Of a stretch of DNA of 64,000 bases, positions 42,758-53,772 are shown piece after piece. The number at the start of each line of letters is the position of its first letter. The first letter of the stretch is position 1. The position numbers and the translations under genes were made by a program. Location: positions 293,203 to 357,202 of the forward strand of contig NZ_JAHKSI010000003.1 of NCBI RefSeq assembly GCF_019720915.1, written 5' to 3'. Source of the stretch: Alkalihalobacillus sp. TS-13 (GTDB lineage Bacteria > Bacillota > Bacilli > Bacillales > Fictibacillaceae). The notes under the pieces were generated by a model, which had not been told where the DNA came from, searched no databases, and was given only the letters and a program-made list of their open reading frames with translations.

Positions 42758-44515
42758 GTGATTACCACGAGTAGTACAAAGCGATATATGAAGTTTGTAC
42801 GACCCTACACGAAACAGATCATTGTGACCGTGATCATCGGGATATTCAAGTTCGGAATCCCGTTATTGATTCCGTTGATTTTAAAATACGTCGTCGATGA
42901 CGTGATCAATGCAGATATAAGTGTTGAAGAGAAGTTATCCCGCTTGTCCTGGGTGTTGGGCGGCGCTTTTTTTGTTTTTATCGTATTACGCCCGCCGATT
43001 GAGTATTACCGTCAATACTATGCGCAGTGGACAGCGAGCAAAATCCTTTACGACATCCGGGATAGCTTGTTCAGCCACATCCAGCGCCTTAGCCTCAAGT
43101 TCTATTCCAATACGAAAGTTGGCGAGATCATTTCGCGGGTTATCCATGATGTCGAGCAGACGAAAGCCTTCGTCATTACGGGGCTGATGAATGTTTGGCT
43201 TGACATGTTCACGATCGTCATTGCCATTGCAATAATGAGTACAATGGATGTCTGGCTGACACTCGTTGCAATCTCTTTGCTGCCACTTTACGGTTTATCC
43301 GTCAAATATTTCTACAGTCGGTTGAGGAGACTCACAAAAGATCGTTCTCAGGCGCTGGCAGAGGTTCAGGGACACTTGCACGAACGTGTCCAGGGGATAA
43401 CAGTGATCAGAAGTTTTGCTATTGAGGACTATGAGCATGAGCAGTTCGATGTCCGTAACTCGAACTTTTTGAACCGAGCACTTGATCATACATCTTGGAA
43501 TGCACGGACATTTGCTGTTGTCAATACAATTACCGATATCGCACCAATGCTTGTTATCGGGGTTGCTGGTTATTTTGCGATTACAGAAAAAATTACTGTA
43601 GGTTCGATGGTTGCGTTTGTTGCCTACATGGATCGTCTATACAATCCATTACGCCGTCTGGTGAACTCATCGACTACACTAACTCAAGCAATCGCCTCTA
43701 TGGATCGAGTTTTTGATTTCATGGATGAAACGTATGATATCGAAGACAAACCAGGTGCAAAAAAATTGAAGCATGTCGACGGGAATGTTTCCTTCGACCG
43801 AGTTACCTTCCAATACAACGAAGAAGAGGAGCCGGTTTTAAGGGATATCCGACTTGATGTGAAAGCAGGCGAAACGATCGCTCTTGTTGGAATGAGCGGC
43901 GGTGGTAAATCATCTTTAGTCAGTTTGATACCGAGATTTTATGATGTGACAAGTGGAAGAATTCTGCTGGATGGGGAAGACATCCGTAACTATCAAGTCC
44001 GTACGCTGAGAAACCAGATCGGCATGGTGCTTCAGGATAATATCTTGTTCAGTGAATCCGTCCGGATGAATATCAAAATGGGTAATCCTCATGCTTCAGA
44101 TGAAGAAATGATTAGTGCCGCTAAAGCTACGAATGCCCATGACTTCATCATGAAGCTCCCACAAGGGTATGACACGAAAATCGGTGAACGAGGGGTCAAA
44201 CTCTCAGGTGGTCAAAAACAACGACTTGCGATTGCAAGAGTATTTTTGAAGAATCCACCATTACTCGTCTTGGATGAAGCAACTTCTGCGTTAGACTTGG
44301 AAAGTGAGCAGCTAATCCAAGAGTCCCTGCAAACCCTGGCTGCTGACAGGACTACTTTCATCGTAGCGCACAGATTGGCTACGATCACGCATGCAGACCG
44401 GATTGTTGTGATTGGAGATGGTGAGATTTCTGAAATCGGTTCGCATGAAAAATTAATGGCCAATAAAAGTAGTTATTACAATTTGTTTACTGTACAAGCG
44501 TTAGACGAAAAATAG
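42758..44515 (+). CDS. ygaD: ABC transporter, fused permease/ATPase (YgaD)
   Basis: About 580 residues, an exporter half-transporter. Six membrane helices (residues 10-300) are followed by an ATPase domain with Walker A GMSGGGKS, the Q-loop, signature LSGGQKQR, Walker [13 protein letters not shown] and an H-loop. It should act as a homodimer, probably lipid or drug export of the MsbA type. The start is unclear. GTG 42758 lies inside the GGAGGTG ribosome site, ATG 42788 has no site, and the ideal 8-base spacing falls on an ACG at 42767, where homologous proteins are expected to begin. Confidence 0.9.
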   Translation: MITTSSTKRYMKFVRPYTKQIIVTVIIGIFKFGIPLLIPLILKYVVDDVINADISVEEKLSRLSWVLGGAFFVFIVLRPPIEYYRQYYAQWTASKILYDIRDSLFSHIQRLSLKFYSNTKVGEIISRVIHDVEQTKAFVITGLMNVWLDMFTIVIAIAIMSTMDVWLTLVAISLLPLYGLSVKYFYSRLRRLTKDRSQALAEVQGHLHERVQGITVIRSFAIEDYEHEQFDVRNSNFLNRALDHTSWNARTFAVVNTITDIAPMLVIGVAGYFAITEKITVGSMVAFVAYMDRLYNPLRRLVNSSTTLTQAIASMDRVFDFMDETYDIEDKPGAKKLKHVDGNVSFDRVTFQYNEEEEPVLRDIRLDVKAGETIALVGMSGGGKSSLVSLIPRFYDVTSGRILLDGEDIRNYQVRTLRNQIGMVLQDNILFSESVRMNIKMGNPHASDEEMISAAKATNAHDFIMKLPQGYDTKIGERGVKLSGGQKQRLAIARVFLKNPPLLVLDEATSALDLESEQLIQESLQTLAADRTTFIVAHRLATITHADRIVVIGDGEISEIGSHEKLMANKSSYYNLFTVQALDEK

Positions 44516-44528
44516 TTTGTAATATTTT

Positions 44529-44563
44529 TGAGGTTGGTATCTATATATCAACCTCATTTTTTG
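44529..44563 (+). terminator. Terminator after ygaD
   Basis: TGAGGTTGGT pairs with ATCAACCTCA (one G-T pair), then six Ts. Confidence 0.85.
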
Positions 44564-44706
44564 TAGGTAAATAAAGGATAAAACAGGCGAGTAAATAGGT
44601 ATTTAAACACCGATATAAGAGAAAAAAGGGTAAAAAAGGAGGATTTTTCGGGTTTGTGACTAATAGTGCATAAGACGTATATTTTAATTTTTCTAAATTT
44701 TTCGTG

Positions 44707-44735
44707 TTGTCAAACAAGTGTAGTGATGTCATAAT
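44707..44735 (+). promoter_or_regulatory. Candidate promoter of the app operon
   Basis: TTGTCA (44707-44712), 17 bases, CATAAT (44730-44735), about 80 bases before the appD start. Confidence 0.5.
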
Positions 44736-44815
44736 TATGAACAGACGTTCAGAAACGTAACAGTTTTGTAAACTTTTAAACATCAAGAATCGAGACAGAA
44801 AGAGAGGTGGGGCGG

Positions 44816-45787
44816 ATGGATACTCCAGTACTGGACGTTAAGGGTTTAAAGACCTATTTTTTCACTGATGATGGTGAAGTGCCCGCTGTCGATAATGTCG
44901 ACTTTCATGTCAAGCGAGGCGAGGTCCTTGGGATTGTCGGAGAGTCAGGTTGCGGAAAAAGCGTAACATCACTCTCGGTTATGGGGCTTGTTCCTTCTCC
45001 TCCAGGAAAAGTAGTAGGTGGGGAGATCCTTTACAAAGGTGAAGATTTAACAAAAGCAACGGATAAACGGATGAGACAAATTCGCGGGAACGATATCGCG
45101 ATGATCTTCCAAGAACCGATGACATCATTGAATCCAGTATATAAAATAGGGAACCAGCTCATCGAAGCCATCCGGCTGCACAACAATTGGGATAAGAAGA
45201 AAGCCTGGAACCGTGCGGTCGAGATCATGAAATTGGTAGGGCTTCCACGAGCTGAAGAATTGATGGACAGCTATCCACATCAACTTTCCGGGGGTATGAG
45301 ACAGAGGGTCATGATCGCAATGGCCATGGTTTGTAATCCGGAGGTACTTATAGCGGACGAGCCTACCACTGCACTGGATGTGACGATCCAAGCACAGATC
45401 CTAGATTTGATGAAACGTCTGAATGATGAAACGGATACATCTATCATCATGATCACACATGATCTTGGAGTCGTAGCTGAAATGTGTCAGCGAATCGTCG
45501 TCATGTATGCCGGTAAAGTCATTGAAGAAGCGAATGTAGAAACGATCTTTAAGAAGCCGAAGCATCCATATACAGTTGGATTGATTCAATCTGTTCCAGA
45601 TATGCGCCAGAAGAAGGATCGTTTATATTCGATTCCAGGGACGGTACCGAAACCTGGATCGATTAAAAAAGGCTGCAGTTTCGCGCCACGTTGTGAACAC
45701 GCTTTCGACCGCTGTTTTGCCGAAACACCACAATTAGAAGAACAAGAGGATGGAAGCCGGGTTCGCTGCTGGCTCCATGACAGCTAG
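44816..45787 (+). CDS. appD: Oligopeptide ABC transporter ATP-binding protein (AppD/OppD type)
   Basis: A 323-residue ATPase that energises peptide uptake with AppF. Walker A is GESGCGKS, the signature LSGGMRQR, and Walker [13 protein letters not shown]. The C-terminal oligo_HPY domain has the [14 protein letters not shown] cysteine set typical of OppD/DppD. The ATG at 44816 follows GAGGTGGGG. Order D-F-A-B-C matches the B. subtilis app operon, though sequence alone cannot separate app from opp or dpp. Confidence 0.88.
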   Translation: MDTPVLDVKGLKTYFFTDDGEVPAVDNVDFHVKRGEVLGIVGESGCGKSVTSLSVMGLVPSPPGKVVGGEILYKGEDLTKATDKRMRQIRGNDIAMIFQEPMTSLNPVYKIGNQLIEAIRLHNNWDKKKAWNRAVEIMKLVGLPRAEELMDSYPHQLSGGMRQRVMIAMAMVCNPEVLIADEPTTALDVTIQAQILDLMKRLNDETDTSIIMITHDLGVVAEMCQRIVVMYAGKVIEEANVETIFKKPKHPYTVGLIQSVPDMRQKKDRLYSIPGTVPKPGSIKKGCSFAPRCEHAFDRCFAETPQLEEQEDGSRVRCWLHDS

Positions 45788-45801
45788 GAAGGGGTCGAAA
45801 A

Positions 45802-46788
45802 ATGTCACAGCCATTATTAGAAGTAAATAACTTGAAAAAGCATTTTCCGATCACCGGTGGTGTGTTCGGGAAACAAATCGGATCAGTTAAAGCAGTCGAC
45901 GGAGTCTCTTTCTCAGTCAATGAAGGAGAAACGCTTGGACTAGTAGGTGAAAGCGGATGTGGTAAATCCACAACCGGAAGAATGCTTTTGAAGCTTTTAG
46001 AACCGACAGAAGGTGAAGTTCGTTTCAATGGAAAAGAACTGACGAAACTTTCGAATGGAGAAATGCGTAAGATCCGCAGAGATATGCAAATGGTCTTCCA
46101 GGATCCATATGCATCACTCAACCCAAGGCATACAGTCGAAAAAATCATCGAAGAACCTATGATTGTCCATGGTATTGAAAAGGACAGCAAAAAACGGAAA
46201 AAGCGAGTTGTCGAATTACTGGAAACGGTTGGATTGAGCGGTTACCACGCAAAACGATACCCTCACCAATTCAGTGGAGGTCAGCGTCAACGGATCGGAA
46301 TTGCTCGAGCACTTGCCGTAAAACCGAAATTGATCATTGCAGACGAGCCTGTATCAGCGCTGGATGTATCTGTCCAAGCCCAAGTACTCAATCTGCTTCA
46401 AGATTTACAGAAAGAATTTGACCTGACCTATGTTTTCATTGCCCATGACCTAGGGGTCGTACGTCACATCAGTGACCGAGTGGGAGTGATGTACTTAGGT
46501 AAAATCGCTGAACTGGCAGATAGTGAGAAATTGTATGAAAAACCATTGCATCCTTATACGCAGGCATTATTGTCAGCGGTTCCAATACCGGATGTCGATC
46601 ATGAAAAAGATCAGGTCATGCTGCAGGGAGATGTGCCTAGTCCATCCAACCCGCCATCCGGGTGTCCGTTCCACACAAGATGTCCTAAAGTGATGGATGT
46701 ATGCAAAAAGGTTGTTCCAACGTTCCAAGAGGTTGAAGAAAATCATTATGTAGCTTGTCACCTCTATGAGGAAGACAAGTCCATATAA
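45802..46788 (+). CDS. appF: Oligopeptide ABC transporter ATP-binding protein (AppF/OppF type)
   Basis: A 328-residue partner ATPase. Walker A is GESGCGKS, the signature [10 protein letters not shown], Walker [13 protein letters not shown]. The C-terminal region has [14 protein letters not shown]. It begins 14 bases after the appD stop with AAGGGG upstream, in the same operon. Confidence 0.88.
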   Translation: MSQPLLEVNNLKKHFPITGGVFGKQIGSVKAVDGVSFSVNEGETLGLVGESGCGKSTTGRMLLKLLEPTEGEVRFNGKELTKLSNGEMRKIRRDMQMVFQDPYASLNPRHTVEKIIEEPMIVHGIEKDSKKRKKRVVELLETVGLSGYHAKRYPHQFSGGQRQRIGIARALAVKPKLIIADEPVSALDVSVQAQVLNLLQDLQKEFDLTYVFIAHDLGVVRHISDRVGVMYLGKIAELADSEKLYEKPLHPYTQALLSAVPIPDVDHEKDQVMLQGDVPSPSNPPSGCPFHTRCPKVMDVCKKVVPTFQEVEENHYVACHLYEEDKSI

Positions 46789-46814
46789 AAACAACATTAA
46801 AGGGGGAGTACCTT

Positions 46815-48413
46815 ATGAAGAAAGGTTTTCTATGGGCGCTAGCCATTATTATGATCATGTCAGTGGCCCTGGCAGGATGTAACTCTGACTCTGGATCCGA
46901 TGGTGACGGTGGAAGTGGAGACAGCGAGAAAGAACAAACTTTGATTTTCGGCCGTGGTGGTGATTCTGTAGGATTAGACCCTGCGACTGTAACGGATGGA
47001 GAATCATTCAAAGTTATCAAAAACGTTTATGACACATTAGTAGAATATGGAGAGCAAGACACAGAAGTACACCCTGCACTAGCTGAAGAGTGGGATGTTT
47101 CTGAGGATGGTAAGACTTATACGTTCAAACTCCGTGAAGGAGTAAAGTTCCACAATGGTGATGATTTCAATGCAGAAGCAGTAGTGAAAAACTTCGAGCG
47201 TTGGATGAACAGTGGGGATGCAGGTAAATTTGCTTACTATGCATCTATGTTTGGTGGATTTAAAGGTGATGAAGGACACGTTATCGAAAGTGTAGAAGCA
47301 AAAGACGAGCATACGGTTGTATTCACGTTGAAACGTCCTCAAGCACCATTCTTGAAAAACTTGGCTATGACACCGTTTTCAATCGGTGCGCCTAGTGAAT
47401 TCGACAACCTTGAAACACAACCAGTCGGTACTGGACCTTTCAAATTTGTCGATTGGAAGCGTAATGACCGTATTACAATAGAAAAGAATGAAGACTACTT
47501 TAAAGAAGGACTTCCAAAGCTTGATAAAGTCATTTTCCGTGCAATTCCAGATAACTCAAACCGTCTGAATGCATTGAAGACTGGTGAAGTTCACTTGATC
47601 GATGGTGTCAATCCAAGTGACGTTGCTGAAATTGAACAGGCAGAAGAATTGAAGCCATTCTTCCGTCCATCAATGAACGTTGGATACCTAGGATTCAACA
47701 CTGAAATGGAACCATTCAATAATAAGAAAGTACGTCAAGCATTGAATCATGCAGTAGATAAGGATGCATTGATCAAGGCTTTCTATGAAGGACAAGCTGA
47801 GCCAGCTAAGAACCCGCTGCCTCCTGTAATCAATGGATATAATGATGAAATTGATCCTTATCCATTCGATCTTGAAAAGGCAAAAGAATTACTAGCTGAA
47901 GCTGGATATGAAGATGGATTCAAAACTGAATTATGGGCTATGCCTGTACCACGTCCTTATATGCCAGATGGAAAGAAAGCTGCTGAAGCAATCGCGGCAA
48001 ACTTTGCAAAAATCGGTGTAGAAGCTGAAATCGTATCATTCGAGTGGGGTACTTACCTTGAAAAGACTCAAAAAGGTGAAGCTCCAATGTTCCTACTAGG
48101 ATGGACTGGGGACAACGGTGACGCAGATAACTTCCTTTACACGTTACTGGATAAAGATACGATCGGTTCTAACAACTACTCTCGTTTTGCAAACGATGAG
48201 TTGCACGATATCTTGATCGAAGCACAATCAACACCTGACGAAGATAAGCGTGCAGAACTTTATAAAGAAGCACAAGTCATCCTTCATGAAGAGGCTCCAT
48301 GGGTACCGCTTGTACACTCTGAGCCAGCACTAGCAGGACTTAAAAATGTAGAAGGATTCAAGCCACATCCAACTGGTTCTGACAAGTTAACAAACGTTTC
48401 TTTAAGCGAATAA
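46815..48413 (+). CDS. appA: Oligopeptide-binding lipoprotein (AppA/DppE type)
   Basis: 532 residues, an extracytoplasmic SBP_bac_5 solute receptor. The lipoprotein signal ends in the lipobox LAGC with Cys22 as the lipidation site, followed by a Ser/Asp/Gly-rich linker. Family blocks include KTYTFKLREGVKFHNGD and the PVGTGPFKFVDW segment. It captures peptides for the AppBC channel. A hairpin after the gene probably raises its mRNA over the downstream permeases. Confidence 0.9.
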   Translation: MKKGFLWALAIIMIMSVALAGCNSDSGSDGDGGSGDSEKEQTLIFGRGGDSVGLDPATVTDGESFKVIKNVYDTLVEYGEQDTEVHPALAEEWDVSEDGKTYTFKLREGVKFHNGDDFNAEAVVKNFERWMNSGDAGKFAYYASMFGGFKGDEGHVIESVEAKDEHTVVFTLKRPQAPFLKNLAMTPFSIGAPSEFDNLETQPVGTGPFKFVDWKRNDRITIEKNEDYFKEGLPKLDKVIFRAIPDNSNRLNALKTGEVHLIDGVNPSDVAEIEQAEELKPFFRPSMNVGYLGFNTEMEPFNNKKVRQALNHAVDKDALIKAFYEGQAEPAKNPLPPVINGYNDEIDPYPFDLEKAKELLAEAGYEDGFKTELWAMPVPRPYMPDGKKAAEAIAANFAKIGVEAEIVSFEWGTYLEKTQKGEAPMFLLGWTGDNGDADNFLYTLLDKDTIGSNNYSRFANDELHDILIEAQSTPDEDKRAELYKEAQVILHEEAPWVPLVHSEPALAGLKNVEGFKPHPTGSDKLTNVSLSE

Positions 48414-48419
48414 GTGATG

Positions 48420-48444
48420 GGGGAGTGTAGCGCTCCCCTTTTCT
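48420..48444 (+). terminator. Attenuating hairpin after the peptide-binding protein gene
   Basis: GGGGAG pairs with CTCCCC around TGTAGCG, then TTTTC. It is internal to the operon, so partial termination is likely. Confidence 0.7.
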
Positions 48445-48608
48445 TTTGAAAAAATTTTAATGATTCTGTGAACCGGATTATTGATCATTCATCTTGTTCG
48501 CAAACAGGTATTATTGTTAAACCGGTTTACATAGCATTGGCTTATCTAGAGAATAAGCAGCTATGATCCTACGAAATTAAGCCAATATGCTGAAGAGGTG
48601 ATAGAAAA

Positions 48609-49613
48609 GTGTTTGCGTACACAATACGACGAATCTTGATGCTGATCCCTGTTCTTATAGGAATGTCACTTATCGTGTTCTTCCTGATTCGTGCGATTCC
48701 AGGGGACCCAGCACAAATTATCCTTGGTCAGCAAGCTTCGAAGGAAGCTGTAACTCAATTACGAGATTCCTTAGGCTTGGATGAACCTTGGTATACACAA
48801 TATTTCATATATATGAAAGACCTGCTCACTGGTGATCTTGGGAATTCAATTCGTACCCACGCACCGATCAGTGAAGAGATATGGCCTTATTTTGCAGCAA
48901 CATTGGAGCTGTCACTATTCGCAATGATCATCGCAGTAGTAGTCGGAGTAAACGCAGGGATCATCAGTGCATGGTTCCAAAACTCTTGGTTCGACTATGT
49001 TGCCATGCTTCTTGCACTTATCGGCGTTTCCATGCCGATCTTCTGGCTTGGGTTGATGGAACAATGGGCTTTTGCAGTCAAGTGGGAAATATTCCCTACC
49101 TCAGGCAGGGAGAGTATATTGAATCCTGTTGATTCGATTACAAATCTGTACATCATCGATACGATCATACAAGGGCGTTTCGATCAATTACAGACGGTCT
49201 TGAAACACTTAGTTCTACCGGGGATTGCATTAGCTACGATCCCGATGGCGATCATCGCAAGGATGACTCGTTCAAGCATGTTGGAAGTCATGCGTTCCGA
49301 CTATATCCGTACAGCGCGTGCAAAAGGACTCCGTATGTTTTGGGTAGTTTACAAGCACTCATTGAAGAATGCATTCATCCCTGTATTGACAGTCATTGGT
49401 CTACAGATGGGTCTGTTGTTAGGGGGAGCAATCCTTACAGAAACAATCTTCAGTTGGCCTGGAATCGGAAGATACATCTATGATGCGATCGGATTCCGTG
49501 ATTACCCAGTCATCCAATCCGGAATACTTGTCATTGCCCTGGTTTTTGTAACGATTAATCTTCTAGTGGATCTCTTATATGCGGCAATCGATCCTAGAAT
49601 CAAATATCAATAA
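48609..49613 (+). CDS. appB: Oligopeptide ABC transporter permease (AppB type)
   Basis: A 334-residue permease with six membrane helices. The N-terminal RRILMLIPVLIGMSLIVFFLIRAIPGDP is the OppB/DppB signature. The cytoplasmic EAA loop is RTARAKGLRMFWVVYKHSLKNA, where it contacts the ATPases. The GTG start follows GAGGTGATAG. Confidence 0.9.
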   Translation: MFAYTIRRILMLIPVLIGMSLIVFFLIRAIPGDPAQIILGQQASKEAVTQLRDSLGLDEPWYTQYFIYMKDLLTGDLGNSIRTHAPISEEIWPYFAATLELSLFAMIIAVVVGVNAGIISAWFQNSWFDYVAMLLALIGVSMPIFWLGLMEQWAFAVKWEIFPTSGRESILNPVDSITNLYIIDTIIQGRFDQLQTVLKHLVLPGIALATIPMAIIARMTRSSMLEVMRSDYIRTARAKGLRMFWVVYKHSLKNAFIPVLTVIGLQMGLLLGGAILTETIFSWPGIGRYIYDAIGFRDYPVIQSGILVIALVFVTINLLVDLLYAAIDPRIKYQ

Positions 49614-49620
49614 TAATTGA

Positions 49621-49690
49621 AGTCAAAAAGTCACCGCATGATAAACGGCGGAGAGACGCGGTTAACTTCAGTCGGTAATGACTTTTTGGA
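49621..49690. mobile_element. MITE-like element, AACGGCG family, short copy inside the app operon
   Basis: The outer arms TCAAAAAGTCA and TGACTTTTTGGA form an inverted repeat around GCATGATAAACGGCG. It sits between the two permease genes, directly upstream of the ribosome site of the second. Confidence 0.65.
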
Positions 49691-49719
49691 AGCTTATTAT
49701 TTTCAAAGGAGAGAACATT

Positions 49720-50631
49720 ATGGCGGAACTAGCACGTAACGAAAATCCGATAGAGCCAAAGCAGCAAGAAGAAAAGCCTGCTTCGCCATGGAGAGATGCC
49801 TGGAAGAGCTTTCGCAAAAACAAAATGGCGCTTTTGGGGTTGGGCCTTGTCAGTTTCTTTGTGCTCATGGCAGTTTTTGCGCCACTTATCGCCCCTGAGG
49901 GAATAAATGACCAAAAGCTTTCATCAGACAATTATGCAAAGCTCGAAGCACCTTCTTCGGATTATTGGTTAGGGACAGATGATTTTGGGCGGGATATCTT
50001 AAGCAGGACGATTTATGGCGCCCGAATCTCACTCACAGTAGGCTTTTTCGCTGTTATGGGTTCCATCATAGTTGGGTCCATTTTAGGGATCATAGCCGGT
50101 TATTATGGTAGATGGGTTGACACCATCATCTCCAGACTCTTTGATATCATGCTTGCTTTTCCAAGTATCTTACTGGCGATCGCAATCGTTGCTGTTTTAG
50201 GTCCTTCCTTAAGGAATGCCCTGATCGCGATTGCCATCATTAACGTACCGAACTTCGGAAGATTGGTACGTTCAAAAGTATTAAGTATCAAGGAAGAAGA
50301 GTATATCGCTGCTGCTAAAGCTGTCGGTATGAAAGATTCAAGGATATTGTTTCAGCACATTTTGCCGAACAGCACAGCACCGATCATCGTACAAGGTACA
50401 TTATTGATTGCAACTGCAATCATCGAGACAGCGGCACTTGGTTTCCTGGGATTAGGAGCACAAGCACCTACACCAGAATGGGGTACCATGCTTGCAGATT
50501 CACGCTCTTATATAACAAATGCTCCATGGACGATGATATTCCCTGGTCTCGCAATCATGCTTACTGTATTAGGATTCAACCTTATGGGTGATGGATTGCG
50601 TGATGCATTGGATCCAAAAATGAAAAGTTAA
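49720..50631 (+). CDS. appC: Oligopeptide ABC transporter permease (AppC type)
   Basis: A 303-residue permease. An N-terminal OppC_N region (SPWRDAWKSFRKNKMALLGLGL) is followed by six helices and the EAA loop AAAKAVGMKDSRILFQHILPNS. The ATG at 49720 has AAAGGAGAG upstream. The longer in-frame start at 49678 lies in the MITE-like repeat and is rejected. Confidence 0.9.
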   Translation: MAELARNENPIEPKQQEEKPASPWRDAWKSFRKNKMALLGLGLVSFFVLMAVFAPLIAPEGINDQKLSSDNYAKLEAPSSDYWLGTDDFGRDILSRTIYGARISLTVGFFAVMGSIIVGSILGIIAGYYGRWVDTIISRLFDIMLAFPSILLAIAIVAVLGPSLRNALIAIAIINVPNFGRLVRSKVLSIKEEEYIAAAKAVGMKDSRILFQHILPNSTAPIIVQGTLLIATAIIETAALGFLGLGAQAPTPEWGTMLADSRSYITNAPWTMIFPGLAIMLTVLGFNLMGDGLRDALDPKMKS

Positions 50632-50649
50632 GAATTGTTTGTTAAAACG

Positions 50650-50684
50650 CAGGTGGTTTCGTTTATCGAAATCACCTGTTTTTT
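50650..50684 (+). terminator. Terminator of the app operon
   Basis: CAGGTGGTTTCG pairs with CGAAATCACCTG, then six Ts. Confidence 0.85.
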
Positions 50685-50699
50685 ATAGTCGTTGCTTTT

Positions 50700-50830
50700 G
50701 CAAAATTCACTCATTTCCGCAAGCCTCCTCACTCACTTCCACAGGATGTGGTGGGTGTTAGTCGAAGATCCATAATTCGTTACGGGGTCTCGCCTGGATC
50801 GCTTTTCCCGCAGGAGTGTCGCGAATTTCG
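50700..50830 (+). repeat. Large palindromic repeat, copy G (internally deleted)
   Basis: 131 bp. Left GCAAAATTCACTC, right CCCGCAGGAGTGTCGCGAATTTCG. It keeps GCCTCCTCAC, GTCGAAGATCC and GGGGTCTCGCCTGG. Confidence 0.8.
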
Positions 50831-50936
50831 TTTAAGAAAACTAGGCAAAACCAATCTCTAGCGGAAGGTTATCCTACGTAGTTCCTATAAACTTAAAGAG
50901 CCTGGTTCCCCAGGCCTTTTAGATATTGCAGTATTT

Positions 50937-52025
50937 TCATTCGTCTGGTGGAAAGGTATCTGAAATTTTCACTTCGTTTTCTGATGTATGGTATGTGTGG
51001 AAGCTCTCGACCAATCGATCCAGATGAATAAGGTGATGGTTGTAATCGATGATCAAACCGATCAGCGGGAAGATATTCATCCATTGTTCTCGTTCTACCT
51101 GTTTATGGTCATAAAGATCCATGAAATACTCCGTCAATTCTTTTTCGTCCTTTTCCAATTGATGGATGGCATCATCTGGGGAGTGGTAACGAACTTTCCC
51201 GATGTATTTCATCAAGATCTTTTGGTGATAGTTCGTCAAATGATCGAGCTGATCCTGAATCAATTTCTGGATGGTCTCAGGCATCTGATAGATTTTATGG
51301 TCATGCTGATCAAGACTTTTTAAAATCGCTAACGCTTTGTATGTTGTCGAGATCATATTCCGGAACAATACAAGCCTGCGATTCTTCGTATAGTCAGAAC
51401 CTTTGAAATAACTGCGTTCTTCTTTGAACATAAGGTAAAAGTTATCTGCTTTTATCATACTTTCATTGATTTTTGTCAGATCTTCTTTCAAAATTTTACG
51501 GTCTGCATCGTTGCGGGTAGCTAGACGGATCCACTGACCAATCTGATCCATATTTTTCACGTTTTTATGGTAAAGACGTGTTTCATATTTTGGGGGAAGA
51601 AAAATCAAATTCACCAGGAATGCGCAGAAAACGCCGATCATGATCACAGAAAACCGTGTGATAGCAAAAGTAAGGTAATTGTCCCCCGGGTTGACCATCA
51701 AGATGATGACGGTAACGATCGCCAGCGGAATCGTGCTTTCGATTTTCAATTTTATATTGATTGCGATGACAAGGACGCCGATCAATCCGATTACGATAGG
51801 TTCATTCCCCAGTGTCTGCACCGCTATGATCGCGAGTGTTGCACCTATCAGATTCGCTTGTACTTGTTCAACGATTGTCTGATAAGAACGATAAATGGTC
51901 GGCTGGATGGCGAACATTGCTGCAATGGCAGCAAAGGCCGCTGAATCTAGGTTCAACCAATGTGTAATATATAATGCTAGTGAAATCGCGACTCCTGTTT
52001 TTAAAATACGAGCACCGAATTTCAT
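50937..52025 (-). CDS. ygaE: Aromatic acid exporter/FUSC-like family protein (YgaE)
   Basis: 362 residues. About six membrane helices occupy residues 5-150 (ArAE_1/DUF939: HWLNLDSAAFAAIAAMFAIQPT), followed by a long helical cytoplasmic domain. B. subtilis YgaE (UPF0421) is the syntenic match, and its substrate is unknown. The start at 52025 matches the family N-terminus. The frame is open a further 34 codons upstream without homology. Confidence 0.85.
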   Translation of the reverse strand: MKFGARILKTGVAISLALYITHWLNLDSAAFAAIAAMFAIQPTIYRSYQTIVEQVQANLIGATLAIIAVQTLGNEPIVIGLIGVLVIAINIKLKIESTIPLAIVTVIILMVNPGDNYLTFAITRFSVIMIGVFCAFLVNLIFLPPKYETRLYHKNVKNMDQIGQWIRLATRNDADRKILKEDLTKINESMIKADNFYLMFKEERSYFKGSDYTKNRRLVLFRNMISTTYKALAILKSLDQHDHKIYQMPETIQKLIQDQLDHLTNYHQKILMKYIGKVRYHSPDDAIHQLEKDEKELTEYFMDLYDHKQVEREQWMNIFPLIGLIIDYNHHLIHLDRLVESFHTYHTSENEVKISDTFPPDE

Positions 52026-52154
52026 AGTTTTAGCAAAACCCTTTCTAAAAGCATTGTTAATAATGAACGTACTATACACCCAAATCTTTAAGAAAGCAAC
52101 AGGAAAATGTAAGCTGACTTTTGACAAGGCTGTTTTCGCTTAGATTGTTGTTTT

Positions 52155-52240
52155 TGGAAATATACTCGCCTTTCCGCGGGCAATCTGCAAGCCTCCTCAC
52201 TTGCACAAGATGTGTTGGCTTCGACGTTCACCACACCTTT
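52155..52240 (+). repeat. Large palindromic repeat, copy H (left part only)
   Basis: CTCGCCTTTCCGCGGGC, GCCTCCTCACTTGCACAAGA and GGCTTCGACGTTCACCAC are retained. The right end is missing. The remaining gap to gsaB (52241-52350) shows no feature. Confidence 0.65.
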
Positions 52241-52352
52241 ATGATTATGTAGGTTTTTCATATTCATGCTGGCTTTTATGAGGTTATGACTATAATTAGG
52301 AAATTTACTCGCAAGCCTTCATTTTGCTGGGTTTTCATGCATCACTATATCA

Positions 52353-52387
52353 GAAAAAAGAACAGCCTACTATATAAATGAGGCTGC
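52353..52387 (-). terminator. Terminator of gsaB
   Basis: On the minus strand CAGCCT pairs with AGGCTG, then TTCTTTTTT. Confidence 0.75.
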
Positions 52388-52419
52388 CCCATTGTGGATC
52401 AGCCCCATTTCAGTTTTTC

Positions 52420-53709
52420 TTATAGCTTTTGAAAGGCTTTTTCGACTGCCTCTAATGTTTCTTCAATATCTTTATCTGTATGTTCTGTCGTGAGGAACCA
52501 GGCTTCATATTTTGACGGAGCCAGGTTAATGCCTTGCTCAAGCATCAGTTTAAAGAACTTCGCAAATAGTTCTCCATCACTTTTTTCTGCTTGTTCATAG
52601 TTGGTTACTTCTTTTTCTGAACCGAAGTAAAGGGTGAGGGCGCCTTTCAACCGGTTAAGCGACAAAGGTACGGAATATTGCTTTGCAAGCTTTCGGATTC
52701 CAGCTTCAAGCTTTTCTCCAAGCGTATCGAGATGTTCGTATACGCCTTCTTGCTGCAAGACTTCAAGGCAAGCAATCCCTGCTGAAATCGATGCAGGATT
52801 TCCAGCCATTGTACCAGCTTGATAGGCCGGGCCAAGGGGTGCGACTTTTTCCATGATTTCTTGCTTACCACCATAAGCTCCAATCGGAAGTCCCCCCCCA
52901 ATAATTTTTCCAAGAGCAGTCATGTCTGGTTCGACATTCAATAGATTCTGGGCACCGCCGTACATGAAACGGAATGCAGTGATTACTTCATCATAGATGA
53001 CGAGCGAACCGGCTTTATGAGCGATTTCGTTTACTGCTTCTAAAAAACCTGGTTTCGGTTCGACAATCCCGAAGTTCCCTACAATCGGTTCCACGAGAAT
53101 ACCTGCCACTTCATGACCCCATTTATCAATCGCTTCTTTAAAGGAGTCAATGTCATTGAACGGAACTGTGATGACCTCTTGCGCAATGCTCTTTGGAACA
53201 CCTGCTGAATCTGGTGTACCGAGAGTGGATGGACCGGACCCAGCGGCAACAAGGACAAGATCAGAGTGTCCGTGGTAACAGCCAGCAAATTTGATGATCT
53301 TATCACGGCCAGTATATGCTCTTGCAACACGGATCGTCGTCATGACTGCTTCAGTCCCTGAGTTGACAAACCGGACTTTTTCTAAGGAAGGAATCGCTTC
53401 TTTCAGCATTTTTGAGAATTGATTTTCAAGGCTGGTCGGTGTCCCATATAAGACCCCGTTTTCCGCTGCATGCGTGATCGCTTTGGTGATGTGCGGGTGA
53501 GCGTGGCCGGTGATGATCGGACCGTAAGCAGCAAGATAGTCGATGTATTTGTTGCCGTCCACATCCCAAAAATGAGCGCCTTTCGCTTTCTCCATAAACA
53601 CTGGAGCTCCACCGCCGACAGCTTTGTACGAACGTGAAGGACTGTTCACCCCTCCAACAATGTGTTCAAGTGCATCCTCATACAACCTCTCCGAATTCTC
53701 TCTATTCAT
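52420..53709 (-). CDS. gsaB: Glutamate-1-semialdehyde 2,1-aminomutase
   Basis: 429 residues, a class III PLP enzyme of tetrapyrrole synthesis converting glutamate-1-semialdehyde to 5-aminolevulinate. The N-terminus has [15 protein letters not shown]. The PLP lysine lies in [17 protein letters not shown], and the active-site flap is [13 protein letters not shown]. Its position next to ygaE and bcp matches B. subtilis gsaB, the second HemL-type enzyme, rather than the hem operon copy. Start 53709 has better AGGAGG spacing than the adjacent ATG at 53712. Confidence 0.93.
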   Translation of the reverse strand: MNRENSERLYEDALEHIVGGVNSPSRSYKAVGGGAPVFMEKAKGAHFWDVDGNKYIDYLAAYGPIITGHAHPHITKAITHAAENGVLYGTPTSLENQFSKMLKEAIPSLEKVRFVNSGTEAVMTTIRVARAYTGRDKIIKFAGCYHGHSDLVLVAAGSGPSTLGTPDSAGVPKSIAQEVITVPFNDIDSFKEAIDKWGHEVAGILVEPIVGNFGIVEPKPGFLEAVNEIAHKAGSLVIYDEVITAFRFMYGGAQNLLNVEPDMTALGKIIGGGLPIGAYGGKQEIMEKVAPLGPAYQAGTMAGNPASISAGIACLEVLQQEGVYEHLDTLGEKLEAGIRKLAKQYSVPLSLNRLKGALTLYFGSEKEVTNYEQAEKSDGELFAKFFKLMLEQGINLAPSKYEAWFLTTEHTDKDIEETLEAVEKAFQKL

Positions 53710-53772
53710 CATTCAACCTCCTACAAGAATGAAATATAATTAACTAACATTTGAATTAACTACAATACTTGG

